Positions 33,631-41,952 of a DNA stretch of 64,000 bases are shown here, piece after piece. Within the stretch, counting starts at the first letter, position 1. Every line of letters starts with the position of its first letter. This DNA is from Burkholderia sp. L27(2015) (GTDB lineage Bacteria; Pseudomonadota; Gammaproteobacteria; Burkholderiales; Burkholderiaceae): contig NZ_LMUX01000016.1 of the NCBI RefSeq assembly GCF_009765705.1, forward strand, positions 72,055 to 136,054. The letters run 5' to 3'. The notes under the pieces were generated by a model. The model had not been told where the DNA came from. It ran no database searches and saw only the letters and a program-made list of their open reading frames with translations. Position numbers and translations under genes: made by a program.

Positions 33631-34520
33631 GTCGCGAACCGAGGAGGCCTAATTTTGTACTGGTGGTTGTACCCCCGGCTCCACCCAGGATTCCACCCAG
33701 GATTTTGCGCAGGGTCTTGCCCGCGTGCGGTTACAGCTTGGTCGAGTTGATGGTGGCGATGACCATCGGGTTATTGGTCGCCAGCGCTGCAATCGGGCTT
33801 TACCGTGGGCAGCACGCGGCTTTCGAACAAGCCGCAGACATGGCTCAAATGGACGATGCGGGGCGAGCGGCCCTTGATCTGATCGCAGTACACGCAAGGG
33901 CGGCGGGATTCGCGGCCCGCATTTTCGTGGCCGGCGCGGATCCGGTCACGCCACGCATTCCTGTGCTGCCTTGCCCCGCCGGGCGTCCTGCGGGCGATCC
34001 TGCAAACTCCCACTGTGTGCGGGACGCACGCGGTTCGGATGGAGTCCAGTTCAGTTATATGGCCGATCGCGTCTCGAGCTGGCTGACCAGCGATGGGGCG
34101 CCGACTGACTGTCTCGGCCAGGCGGTACCCGCTGGCGTATTGTCGGTCGCGCGATTCTTCGTCAAACCCAGCGGCTCCAGCGGTGAACCCGAACTCTATT
34201 GCGAAGGCAGTGGCCGGCTCGGTACCGCGCAACCGGTGGTCGAGGGTGTCGAGACGCTGAGGTTGTCGTATCAGTTGAAAGGCGTGGCAAGCTTGGTCGG
34301 CGATTTCGCGCTCCCCGATGAAGCCGATGAGGCCAGTGCCACGGACGCGGCCGACCGCTTGCAGATGGTCAGCATCTGCGTACTGGTGCGAGGGCGGCCG
34401 ACCGCAAAAAATTATGCCTATCTCGATTGCGACGGCCGCGCCTCGCAGGGGGGCGACCGTCGCAGGCGGCAAACTTATCGGCTCATGCTCGCGGCGCGCA
34501 ATCTCTTCGATCGGGCATGA
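33627..34520 (+). CDS. pilW: Minor type IV pilin PilW
   Basis: This 297-residue pseudopilin has the site ACG-YSLVELMVAMTIGLLVASAAIGLY with Glu at +5 and the PilW pattern AADMAQMDDAGRAALDLIAVHARAAGF. The leader before the cleavage site is long (about 36 residues, Pro/Arg-rich). The C-terminus (SICVLVRGRPTAKNYAYLDCDG) contains conserved Cys residues. ATG 33627 overlaps the pilV stop by four bases. PilW is part of the minor-pilin priming complex. Confidence 0.87.
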   Translation: MSREPRRPNFVLVVVPPAPPRIPPRILRRVLPACGYSLVELMVAMTIGLLVASAAIGLYRGQHAAFEQAADMAQMDDAGRAALDLIAVHARAAGFAARIFVAGADPVTPRIPVLPCPAGRPAGDPANSHCVRDARGSDGVQFSYMADRVSSWLTSDGAPTDCLGQAVPAGVLSVARFFVKPSGSSGEPELYCEGSGRLGTAQPVVEGVETLRLSYQLKGVASLVGDFALPDEADEASATDAADRLQMVSICVLVRGRPTAKNYAYLDCDGRASQGGDRRRRQTYRLMLAARNLFDRA

Positions 34521-35077
34521 CGCGCATGACGTCAGTGCTCGATGTCATGCCGGCGCTGGGCCGTCGGAATACCGGTTCGGCCTGCAGCGAGCGCGGCATG
34601 ACACTGCCCGTCGTGCTGGCGGTGGTTGCGCTGTTGCAGTTGCTGGCGCTCGCACAACTCGACATCGCCACGGCCGCTTTGCGCAGCGCAGTGGGCTTGC
34701 GTGATCGCGTGGTCGCGTTCTATGCCGCCGATGCGGCATTGGCGGTCTGTGCGCGCAAGCTATCGGATGGGGCTTTGACGGCGCGGGTATGGGCTGGTGA
34801 CGACGAGCCTGCCTACTGGCGGCTGTTTGAAGCGTTCGACGGCGACTACGCACCGGCGGTGCGCGTTGCCGCAAGCTGGCCCGGTGCCGCACAAGCGCCG
34901 CAGTGTCTACTGGAAATGACACAAACGGGTACCGACAGCCCACGCTATCTGTTGACTGCACGAGGTGTCGGTGCGAGTTTGGGTGCGAGCGTCGGTACAC
35001 AAGCGTGGATGCAAGCTGCGCGGGTCGGCACAAGTGGCCGATGGTTCTGGCGCAGCGTCGCGCAGGCTCCTCGATGA
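34517..35077 (+). CDS. pilX: Minor type IV pilin PilX
   Basis: This 186-residue protein has the PilX_N type N-terminus: ERG-MTLPVVLAVVALLQLLALAQLD. PilX members normally lack Glu at +5, so Val here is expected. The middle region AVGLRDRVVAFYAADAALAVCARKL is the usual PilX continuation. ATG 34517 overlaps the pilW stop as ATGA. The protein is shorter than most PilX proteins of Pseudomonas but close to those of beta-proteobacteria. Confidence 0.83.
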   Translation: MTRMTSVLDVMPALGRRNTGSACSERGMTLPVVLAVVALLQLLALAQLDIATAALRSAVGLRDRVVAFYAADAALAVCARKLSDGALTARVWAGDDEPAYWRLFEAFDGDYAPAVRVAASWPGAAQAPQCLLEMTQTGTDSPRYLLTARGVGASLGASVGTQAWMQAARVGTSGRWFWRSVAQAPR

Positions 35078-35568
35078 AGCGCGTAGTCCGTCACCGCCGT
35101 GGCCGGCATCGTCATCGCGGCTTGAGTTTGCCCGAACTGGCGATCTGCATGGCGATAGTCGCGGTCATTGCCGCTTATGCCATGCCGAGCTATCGAGCCT
35201 ATCTGATGCGAGGCTATCGGGCCGATGGCGTGAGCGCCGCGTACCGAGTATTGCATCACCTCGAACGATCTGAGCTCGACGCACGTGCAGGGGAAGGGGA
35301 AGGGGCTACGGCTCCGTCGGCCGAGCCATTGCCGGCCGACCTTGCCCAGTCGCCTCAGTCCGGCGCCGCGGTGTATCGATTGGCGGTGTTGCCGGCGGAT
35401 GGGAAGAACGGCGGGTACACAGTACAAGCAAGCCCGTCGGAATCAGGGCCGATGCGCGATGATGTCGAGTGCGGGGATTATCTGCTCGACGCGACAGGCC
35501 GCCGCGCTAATCGGATCGCTGCGGATGTCACAACGCAGCATGTTGCACGTTGCTGGGAGGGACGCTAG
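35074..35568 (+). CDS. pilE: Minor type IV pilin PilE
   Basis: This 164-residue pilin has a basic leader (RHRRGRHRHRG) and the site G-LSLPELAICMAIVAVIAAYAMPSYRAYLMRGYRAD, with Glu at +5 and the PilE pattern AMPSYRAYLMRG. A C-terminal Cys pair (VECGDYLL, VARCWEGR) forms the D-region in pilins. ATG 35074 overlaps the pilX stop by four bases. It ends the operon; no pilY1 follows. Confidence 0.87.
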   Translation: MKRVVRHRRGRHRHRGLSLPELAICMAIVAVIAAYAMPSYRAYLMRGYRADGVSAAYRVLHHLERSELDARAGEGEGATAPSAEPLPADLAQSPQSGAAVYRLAVLPADGKNGGYTVQASPSESGPMRDDVECGDYLLDATGRRANRIAADVTTQHVARCWEGR

Positions 35569-35619
35569 CGACGCGAACCCTACCCCTGGCCGGTCGGCCA
35601 TCCGCGTCTTGCGTTGCGA

Positions 35620-36093
35620 TCAATCCGCAGCCGTATCCTCGCTGGCGCGGCGAGACTGCGTGCCGAGGGAGCGCCACACTTGCCAGATCGTCCAGCCTGC
35701 GAGTCCGACCAGACCGAACTTGGCGACGGGACGGACCAACCGGAATGCCACATGGCGAATTCGGCCGCTGATCACCATCGACGCGAGTGAGCTGAGCATC
35801 GGATACTGCTTCAGTAGGTTGCCCAACGGCCCCCACTGTCCTTGTATGCCGGTCCAGCGCGGCAGCAACCATTTCACCCAGCCAAAGCGCGTGAGCTTGC
35901 CGCGTAGTTCGTGAGCAGCCTCGCTAAGCTCGGCGCGTTCGACGGCGGCGCGTAGCGTCAGTATTTCCTTGCGCAGCAGACGCTGTTGGCGAGGCGTGAA
36001 ATGCCGTACATCGAGCCCGTGACCGAATAACGGGTTAGCAGCAGGGTCTGCGGGACCCCGATTGTCGTCGGACGAATAAGGAGGCCGGTTCAT
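35620..36093 (-). CDS. DUF3318 protein
   Basis: This 157-residue protein matches the DUF3318 family common in Burkholderiales. A polar N-terminus is followed by RQQRLLRKEILTLRAAVERAEL (coiled coil), a middle hydrophobic region and a C-terminal membrane-associated segment (VAKFGLVGLAGWTIWQVW). Function is unknown. It follows the YqjE-like gene by 24 bp and is probably co-transcribed with it. ATG 36093 is preferred over GTG 36111. It is convergent with pilE. Confidence 0.78.
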   Translation of the reverse strand: MNRPPYSSDDNRGPADPAANPLFGHGLDVRHFTPRQQRLLRKEILTLRAAVERAELSEAAHELRGKLTRFGWVKWLLPRWTGIQGQWGPLGNLLKQYPMLSSLASMVISGRIRHVAFRLVRPVAKFGLVGLAGWTIWQVWRSLGTQSRRASEDTAAD

Positions 36094-36117
36094 GGCGAGC
36101 TCGTTGAGCACAGAGGT

Positions 36118-36507
36118 TTATAAAGTGCGCTTGAGAGCGGCACGGTCTTTTTCGAGCTCGGCCAGGGTCGCCGGAAACATCGGGGGAGCATCGCGCAAGC
36201 GCGAAAACGCCTTCAGGCCGCAAGCCAGGGCCGCGACGGCATAGGCCAGCGTCAGTATCGCCAACGCTTGCCAGCGATAAGTATCCCAGAATGCAACGGC
36301 AACCAGGGCGGTCAACGTAATCAGCGCCATGAGGCTAAGGAGCATGCCGGCCAGCCCAATGAAAAGGCTGACCAGCAGTCGGTCCTTTTCTTCGGCGAGC
36401 TCGATCCCGATGAGTTCGAGCCGGGTATGGACGATCGCGATGAGACCGCTCGCTATGCGGCGTAGCGTGCCGTGCGAAGCCGTATGTTCCTGCGATTCAG
36501 AGATCAT
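36118..36507 (-). CDS. YqjE-like membrane protein (holin superfamily III domain)
   Basis: This 129-residue protein has the conserved cytoplasmic segment VHTRLELIGIELAEEKDR followed by two membrane helices (LVSLFIGLAGMLLSLMALITL and a second near 80-100). This is the Phage_holin_3_6/YqjE pattern. Despite the domain name, it is a normal chromosomal companion of YqjD-type proteins, not evidence of a prophage. It lies 205 bp downstream of the YqjD-like gene and directly upstream of the DUF3318 gene. Confidence 0.82.
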   Translation of the reverse strand: MISESQEHTASHGTLRRIASGLIAIVHTRLELIGIELAEEKDRLLVSLFIGLAGMLLSLMALITLTALVAVAFWDTYRWQALAILTLAYAVAALACGLKAFSRLRDAPPMFPATLAELEKDRAALKRTL

Positions 36508-36712
36508 GTTGAGCCGCTTGGAAAAAGAGAGGGCACAAAAAGAAAAGGTGTGGGCACCGGCCGTTTTAACGGGCAGTCAGGGCGGCTGTTTCTGCGCGAT
36601 ACCCATGGCAGGGCCCTCGCAACGCAATACCCCGGCGTGCTTGCTGGCAGCAAAAGACCCAAGCCGCGAGATATTCCGTGATGCCCTGCGCGCAACGGCG
36701 CCGTGTTAGCTA

Positions 36713-37015
36713 TTAGCGGCGGTTGATGAGCAACCCGATCAGCACGCCCACGCCGGCGGCGATTCCGATCGATTGCCACGGATGTTCATGGACGTAATCG
36801 TCGGTAGCTCGGGCGGCTTTTTTACCTTTCTCGACCACCACCACATGGGCGTCGGCGGCTTTTTCCTTGGCTTGCTTCAGACGCGATACCGCTTTTTCGC
36901 GCAGCTCCGTGGCGCGCTCACCGGTGGTGCTGGCGGCCTGCTTGAGCAAATCTTCGGCGTCTGCAAGAACAGTTTTGATATCCGACATCAGTTTCTCCCT
37001 ATTGATTTCCGACAT
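36713..37015 (-). CDS. YqjD/ElaB-family (DUF883) membrane-anchored protein
   Basis: This 100-residue protein has a helical polar domain (about 8-70; LADAEDLLKQAASTTGERATEL) and a C-terminal Gly-rich membrane anchor (HPWQSIGIAAGVGVLIGLLINRR). E. coli YqjD and ElaB anchor stationary-phase ribosomes to the membrane, so a similar role is likely. ATG 37015 follows GGGGAG. A second ATG nine codons in repeats the start context (ATGTCGGA) and also has AGGGAG before it, so two starts are possible. Confidence 0.88.
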   Translation of the reverse strand: MSEINREKLMSDIKTVLADAEDLLKQAASTTGERATELREKAVSRLKQAKEKAADAHVVVVEKGKKAARATDDYVHEHPWQSIGIAAGVGVLIGLLINRR

Positions 37016-37325
37016 GACAGCTCCCCAAAATTAAAGGCCTTCCCGAATCGTAGCGAAAGATGCCGTCAGAGGCGAGCACGTCTGCGCACATCCGCGCACA
37101 TCATCTCATACCGCCGACAGCCTGGATTAGGGTTTTTACCTGCGCCGATCGCCAGCGTATCTCAGCAAAGGAGAGCGAACGCAGTTATTCTTCAATGAAC
37201 CTGTCCAGCTTACCCGGATCGAAACATAACGAAAACTTATTTGCATCTGCCCTTTCGTTCGTTAGCCCGGTCACTCGCCTCGGGTATGCTGACGCGAGTT
37301 CGAACCGTCAACCAGGAGCAACACC
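37016..37325. other. 310-bp divergent intergenic region
   Basis: This spacer separates the YqjD-like gene (minus) and the peroxiredoxin gene (plus). It contains short repeats of the type CTGCGCACATCCGCGCACAT but no gene, RNA or defined operator that I can identify. Confidence 0.5.
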
Positions 37326-37964
37326 ATGAGTCTTCGCTTAGGCGATACCGCACCCGACTTCGAACAGGATTCGAGTCTAGGCCATATCAAATTTCACGAA
37401 TGGCTCGGCGACAGCTGGGGCGTTCTATTTTCCCATCCCGCCGATTTCACCCCGGTTTGCACGACCGAGTTAGGGCTGACCGCCAAACTTGCGGGCGAGT
37501 TCGAAAAGCGCAATGTCAAAGCGATTGCCCTTTCGGTGGATTCGGTGGACTCGCATCGGGAATGGATCAAGGACATCAATGAGACTCAGGCGACAAGCGT
37601 GGGGTTCCCAATACTCGCCGATAGCGACCGGAAAGTCTCCGAGCTCTATGACATGATCCACCCGAACGCGAGCGAAACGTTCACGGTGCGTTCGCTGTTC
37701 ATTATCGATCCGAAAAAGAAAGTTCGCCTGACGATTACCTATCCCGCCAGCACGGGGCGTAACTTCGACGAGGTGCTGCGTGTGATCGATTCGTTGCAAT
37801 TGACCGAATACCATTCGGTTGCAACGCCCGGTAACTGGAAGAATGGCGACGATGTGGTGATCGTTCCTTCTCTGAAAGACGAGGAAGTGATCAAGAAGAA
37901 ATTTCCGAAAGGCTACAAAGCCTTGCGACCGTATTTGCGTTTGACGCCGCAGCCGGATAAATAA
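37326..37964 (+). CDS. 1-Cys peroxiredoxin (Prx6/AhpC-TSA family)
   Basis: This 212-residue cytosolic peroxidase has the active-site motif PADFTPVCTTE with peroxidatic Cys45. The Prx6-type C-terminal extension (NWKNGDDVVIVPSL ... GYKALRPYLRLTP) is clear, and no resolving Cys is seen, so it is 1-Cys. It reduces hydrogen peroxide and organic hydroperoxides. AGGAG lies seven bases before ATG 37326. It is monocistronic. Confidence 0.93.
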   Translation: MSLRLGDTAPDFEQDSSLGHIKFHEWLGDSWGVLFSHPADFTPVCTTELGLTAKLAGEFEKRNVKAIALSVDSVDSHREWIKDINETQATSVGFPILADSDRKVSELYDMIHPNASETFTVRSLFIIDPKKKVRLTITYPASTGRNFDEVLRVIDSLQLTEYHSVATPGNWKNGDDVVIVPSLKDEEVIKKKFPKGYKALRPYLRLTPQPDK

Positions 37965-37999
37965 ATCGCGCTTTTGTCCGCGTTAGCCCCACCAGAAAA

Positions 38000-38030
38000 G
38001 CAAAACCCCACGCTGTCAAAAGCGTGGGGT
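38000..38030 (-). terminator. Rho-independent terminator of the glutaryl-CoA dehydrogenase gene
   Basis: ACCCCACGCT and AGCGTGGGGT form a perfect 10-bp stem with a 6-base loop. On the minus strand the stem is followed by TTTTGCTTTTC. It lies 32 bp after the gcdH stop. Confidence 0.87.
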
Positions 38031-38062
38031 CGATCGCGAGCTTGGCTGCGGGGCAGCGGCGT

Positions 38063-39256
38063 TTAGCAGAAAGCCTGGATGCCGGTCTGCGCGCGCCCCA
38101 GGATCAACGCATGGATATCGTGCGTGCCTTCGTAGGTGTTGACCACTTCCAGGTTGACCATGTGGCGGATCACGCCGTACTCGTCGGAAATGCCATTGCC
38201 GCCGAGCATGTCGCGCGCCATGCGGGCGATATCGAGCGCTTTGCCGCAGGAGTTGCGTTTCATGATCGAGGTGATCTCGACGGCGGCGCTGCCTTCATCT
38301 TTCATCCGGCCCAGGCGCAACACCCCTTGCAGCCCGAGCGTGATCTCGGTCTGCATATCGGCGAGCTTTTTCTGGATCAGTTGATTGGCGGCGAGCGGGC
38401 GGCCGAACTGCTTGCGATCGAGCACGTACTGACGCGCCGTATGCCAGCATGATTCGGCGGCGCCCAACGCGCCCCAGGCGATGCCGTAACGCGCCGAGTT
38501 AAGGCAGGTAAACGGGCCGGTCAGGCCGAACGCCTTGGGCAACAGGTTTTCTTCCGGAACGAAGACCTGGTCCATCACGATTTCGCCGGTGGTCGAAGCG
38601 CGCAGACCAAATTTGCCGTGAATGGCCGGGGCCGATAAGCCTTTCCAGCCCTTTTCCAAGATGAAGCCACGAATCACTTGCTTACCTTCGTCGTTCGCCA
38701 GTTTGCCCCACACGACGAACACGTCGGCAAACGGCGAGTTGGAAATCCACATCTTGGCGCCCGACAATACATACCCGCCATCGACTTTCTTCGCATGCGT
38801 CACCATGCTGCCCGGGTCGGAGCCATGGTCCGGTTCGGTCAGGCCGAAGCAACCTATCAATTCGCCGGTGGCGAGTTTGGGCAGATATTTGCGCTTTTGT
38901 TCCTCCGAGCCGAACTCGTAGATCGGCACCATGACCAGCGACGACTGGACCGACATCATCGATCGATAGCCCGAGTCGACCTGTTCGACTTCACGCGCAA
39001 TCAGACCATAGCTGACGTAGTTAAGGCCCGGACCGCCGTATTCCTCAGGAATCGTGGGGCCCAGCAAACCCAGTTCACCCATTTCGCGAAACACCGACGG
39101 ATCGGCAGTTTCGTTGCGAAACGCCTGCAGCACGCGCGGTGCGAGCTTGTCTTGCGAATAGGCGCGGGCCGCATCGCGCACCATGCGCTCTTCCTGATCG
39201 AGCTGCTGGTCGAGCAACAAGGGGTCTTCCCAATGAAACTGAGCTGTGTCTGCCAT
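38063..39256 (-). CDS. gcdH: Glutaryl-CoA dehydrogenase
   Basis: This 397-residue acyl-CoA dehydrogenase oxidises and decarboxylates glutaryl-CoA to crotonyl-CoA in lysine and tryptophan catabolism. FAD-binding and substrate motifs are present: [35 protein letters not shown] and the C-terminal QMLGGNG-like [13 protein letters not shown]. The catalytic base is Glu376 in [16 protein letters not shown], in the glutaryl-CoA dehydrogenase position. ATG 39256 follows GGAGA; the frame upstream is not protein-like. It is divergent from an IclR regulator with a triple half-site operator between them. Confidence 0.93.
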   Translation of the reverse strand: MADTAQFHWEDPLLLDQQLDQEERMVRDAARAYSQDKLAPRVLQAFRNETADPSVFREMGELGLLGPTIPEEYGGPGLNYVSYGLIAREVEQVDSGYRSMMSVQSSLVMVPIYEFGSEEQKRKYLPKLATGELIGCFGLTEPDHGSDPGSMVTHAKKVDGGYVLSGAKMWISNSPFADVFVVWGKLANDEGKQVIRGFILEKGWKGLSAPAIHGKFGLRASTTGEIVMDQVFVPEENLLPKAFGLTGPFTCLNSARYGIAWGALGAAESCWHTARQYVLDRKQFGRPLAANQLIQKKLADMQTEITLGLQGVLRLGRMKDEGSAAVEITSIMKRNSCGKALDIARMARDMLGGNGISDEYGVIRHMVNLEVVNTYEGTHDIHALILGRAQTGIQAFC

Positions 39257-39363
39257 GATCATTCTCCACACGAGCGGGTCGGGCCGGCTCGCCTTAGTTG
39301 AGGGTCCCGCGCTGCGTCCGGGACCGGCGAGGGTCCAAAACGTAAAAATCGGGCTTGACGTTG

Positions 39364-39390
39364 GTTCCGCCATGCGGAACAATGTTCTGC
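39364..39390. promoter_or_regulatory. Triple half-site operator for an IclR-type regulator
   Basis: GTTCCGC (39364-39370), GCGGAAC (39374-39380) and GTTCTGC (39384-39390) alternate in orientation with starts exactly 10 bp apart. The first two form a perfect palindrome; the second and third form a near-perfect one. Three 10-bp-phased half-sites are the known architecture of PcaU/PobR-type IclR operators. The site lies between gcdH and its divergent IclR gene. Confidence 0.7.
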
Positions 39391-39463
39391 ATAAATTAGA
39401 TCTTATCACCCCCGGAGCGCGGAATCCAGTGCCGATCCCGTCCCGTTCGATGCAACGACCACT

Positions 39464-40285
39464 ATGCCCAAACCAGCCGCTCATATATCGACTCGCTCAT
39501 CTTCTTTTCTGCCGTTGGCGAACCCCGCCGACGAGCGCAAATTCGTTACCGCGTTGGCCCGCGGCCTGGAGATATTGCGTTGCTATACGGCTGACGATGC
39601 GTGGCTGGGTAACCGCGATTTTGTCGAGCGCACTGGCTTACCCAAGGCGACAGTCAGCCGCTTGACCTTCACCTTGGCGCAATTGGGATATTTGCGTTAC
39701 GACAGCTCGCTGGCTAAATACGCGTTGGACGCCGGGGTGTTGGCGCTGGGCGGGGCGCTGTTGGCGGGCAGCGACCTGGTCGATCTTGCGCGCCCTCACA
39801 TGCGTGCGCTTGCGCGCGAGATCGGCGCTGCGGTGTCGCTGGGCTGCCGGGAGGGGCTAGACATGATTTACCTCGAAACCATCCGCAGCGAGACCGCGCT
39901 CACGTTGGGACTTACGCCCGGCTCGCGGCTCTCGATGTTGACCAGCTCGATGGGACGCGCGTATCTCGCAGTCCAGCCGGAGGCCGCCCGGGAGGCCTTG
40001 TATGAACGCTTGGTTAGCCACGCCGGTGCGGCTGGACCGGAGATGTTGGCGCGTACTCGCAGCGAAGTGGCCGCTTACGCCAGCGTAGGCTGTTGCTATT
40101 CGTTCAGGGAATGGCACGACGACGTCAACGCCATCGCAGTCGCTTTTTTGGACCCGGTGCAGCGGCGTTGTCTGGTATTGAGCTGCAGCGGGCCCGCGTC
40201 GTCGATGGACGAGACGCTATTTCGGACCGTGATCGGCCCCAAATTGCGCGTGCTGGCCGCGCGGCTCGGGCTCACGCCGCATTAA
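39464..40285 (+). CDS. IclR-family transcriptional regulator
   Basis: This 273-residue regulator has an N-terminal winged helix ([48 protein letters not shown]) and a C-terminal effector domain ([54 protein letters not shown]). It is in the PcaU/PobR branch by sequence pattern. It is divergent from gcdH and probably controls it, sensing glutarate or a glutaryl metabolite; the ligand is inferred from context only. Confidence 0.9.
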   Translation: MPKPAAHISTRSSSFLPLANPADERKFVTALARGLEILRCYTADDAWLGNRDFVERTGLPKATVSRLTFTLAQLGYLRYDSSLAKYALDAGVLALGGALLAGSDLVDLARPHMRALAREIGAAVSLGCREGLDMIYLETIRSETALTLGLTPGSRLSMLTSSMGRAYLAVQPEAAREALYERLVSHAGAAGPEMLARTRSEVAAYASVGCCYSFREWHDDVNAIAVAFLDPVQRRCLVLSCSGPASSMDETLFRTVIGPKLRVLAARLGLTPH

Positions 40286-40327
40286 GGCGCAAGGCTACAA
40301 AACGGCATGTAAGGGTATCCGGACGGG

Positions 40328-40392
40328 TTAATGAGCGGACTTAATGAGCCGGCTTATTGAGTAGGCTTAATCAGCGGGCTTAATCAGCGGAC
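40328..40392. repeat. 5 x 13-bp tandem repeat after the IclR gene
   Basis: Five consecutive units of TTAATGAGCGGAC type start at 40328, 40341, 40354, 40367 and 40380, with one to four changes between neighbours. They fill the spacer between the convergent IclR and flavin reductase genes. Confidence 0.9.
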
Positions 40393-40419
40393 GGCTTAGG
40401 CGCCCTTATCCGAGCAAGC

Positions 40420-41043
40420 TCACTCAAGCGGATCGACCGAATGGAACCGGCCGCCGTGGAACACCAGGGGACCGGCCTCGGCGCTAGCGTCGTTAAAGCC
40501 ACAGCGCTCCACTTCGCCCACGAAGATGACGTGATCGCCTTCGACATAGCGGCTTCGGTTATGACATTCGAACCACGCCAGCGCACCCTCCAGGATCGGA
40601 ATGCCCTCGGCGTTGAGCCGGTACGGAACACCCTCGAAGCGATCGCCCTTGGCGGTCGCAAAGCGCAGGCACAGATCCACCTGGGCCGAAGACAGCACAT
40701 TGACCACGTAATGAGTATTGGTTTGGAAGGTCGGTAGCGAGCCCGATTTATTCGCCAGGCTCCATAAAATGAGCGGCGGGGTGAGCGAAACCGAATTGAA
40801 TGAACTTGCAGTCAGGCCCGCCAGTCCACCTTCTTCGGAGCGCGTGGTGATGATGGTCACGCCAGTGGCGAATTGTCCCAGCACGTTGCGGAACATGTCG
40901 GGCTCGAAATCGGGCGGATTTGCCGCTCGGGGTCGCGCACCGATGGGCAGCAGATCGGTGTCGGCGGATTGCACCGAGCTCTCCGAAGTTTGTGCATCTA
41001 CGGAAGCCGCAACGGTGGCGCCAGACTCGGCGTATGGTTTCAT
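40420..41043 (-). CDS. Flavin reductase-like (FMN-binding split-barrel) protein
   Basis: This 207-residue protein has the flavin reductase domain: FRNVLGQFATGVTIITT, LTASSFNSVSLTPPLILWSLA, VNVLSSAQ and a C-terminal DHVIFVGEVERCGF. Such proteins reduce FMN or FAD with NAD(P)H for a partner monooxygenase. A polar 45-residue N-terminal extension precedes the domain. No oxygenase partner is adjacent. ATG 41043 lacks a ribosome site; an in-frame start at 41166 is possible but adds unrelated sequence. Confidence 0.85.
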   Translation of the reverse strand: MKPYAESGATVAASVDAQTSESSVQSADTDLLPIGARPRAANPPDFEPDMFRNVLGQFATGVTIITTRSEEGGLAGLTASSFNSVSLTPPLILWSLANKSGSLPTFQTNTHYVVNVLSSAQVDLCLRFATAKGDRFEGVPYRLNAEGIPILEGALAWFECHNRSRYVEGDHVIFVGEVERCGFNDASAEAGPLVFHGGRFHSVDPLE

Positions 41044-41274
41044 GGGCGTGTACAGTCGAATAGAGCCCATGCAAGGGCAAAAAATAACGCGGGGCGCCCC
41101 CGCAGGGATGTCAGTAAACGGGAGGTCCGACCGGCTCATCCCCGTTGGCGAACCACGATCCTGCACAGTTTAGCGGAATCGTCCGGCCTGCGGGTGCCTG
41201 TCGGCCAAGGCGCGGTGCGGCGGTTTCGTGCAAGATGAACGATTACGGTCGACTTTTTCTGCAATGAGGGCGTT

Positions 41275-41820
41275 ATGACGCAAAATATCGAAACGGCAAC
41301 CTTGGGCGGCGGGTGCTTTTGGTGTACTGAGGCGGTCTTTCTCGAGGTGGCAGGCGTCACCGCCGTCGAGCCGGGCTACGCGGGTGGCGAGACGCGTAAT
41401 CCGACCTATGAGCAAATTTGCGACGGTGATACGGGCCATGCCGAGGTCGTCAAGATCGACTTCGATGCGAACCGTATCAGCTTCGAGGAAATTCTTGAGA
41501 TTTTCTTTACCATCCATGATCCGACTACCTTAAACCGCCAAGGCAACGACGTCGGCACGCAATACCGTTCGGTCGTCTTCACGAATTCCGAGGCGCAACG
41601 TGCGACCGCGCAGGCGGTGATCGAGCGGTTCAGCCGCGACGGCCTTTACGACGGCCCCATCGTCACCGAGGTGGCCCCGCTCGACGGCAATTACTGGCGG
41701 GCCGAAGACTACCATCGCAACTACTACGCGAACCATCCGACGCAGGGCTACTGTGCGTTTGTGGTTGCGCCCAAGGTGGCCAAGTTTCGGCAGAAGTTTG
41801 CGCACCGTTTTCAGGCGTAG
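41275..41820 (+). CDS. msrA: Peptide-methionine (S)-S-oxide reductase MsrA
   Basis: This 181-residue enzyme repairs methionine-S-sulfoxide in proteins. The catalytic motif GCFWC places the nucleophile at Cys14; VEPGYAGGETRNPTYEQIC, GHAEVVKIDFD and QYRSVVF are family signatures. The C-terminus ends KFRQKFAHRFQA. Downstream of the stop lies a degenerate copy of the last 30 codons. No msrB is adjacent. Confidence 0.97.
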   Translation: MTQNIETATLGGGCFWCTEAVFLEVAGVTAVEPGYAGGETRNPTYEQICDGDTGHAEVVKIDFDANRISFEEILEIFFTIHDPTTLNRQGNDVGTQYRSVVFTNSEAQRATAQAVIERFSRDGLYDGPIVTEVAPLDGNYWRAEDYHRNYYANHPTQGYCAFVVAPKVAKFRQKFAHRFQA

Positions 41821-41938
41821 TGCTGTGCAAGCAGTAGCGGGCGCAGTGGCTCAGGTTTGAGCAGAAGTTTGCGCAGCGGTTCGAGGCATAGCACTGTTCA
41901 AGAGGTCTTGTCGGCTAGTGGCTCAGGTAGCGAAGACT
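41790..41938 (+). repeat. Imperfect direct duplication of the msrA 3' end
   Basis: Segment 41790-41856 (starting GCAGAAGTTTGCGCA inside msrA) is repeated at 41861-41938 with substitutions and a short insertion; both end GTGGCTCAGGT. The second copy is outside the gene and still shows the stop codon context. Confidence 0.8.
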
Positions 41939-41952
41939 CATGCAGCGCGCCG

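Noticed and set aside
36118-36507. Prophage remnant suggested by a holin-superfamily domain
   Set aside because: The protein is a normal YqjE-type chromosomal protein beside a YqjD-like gene; no other phage gene is near.
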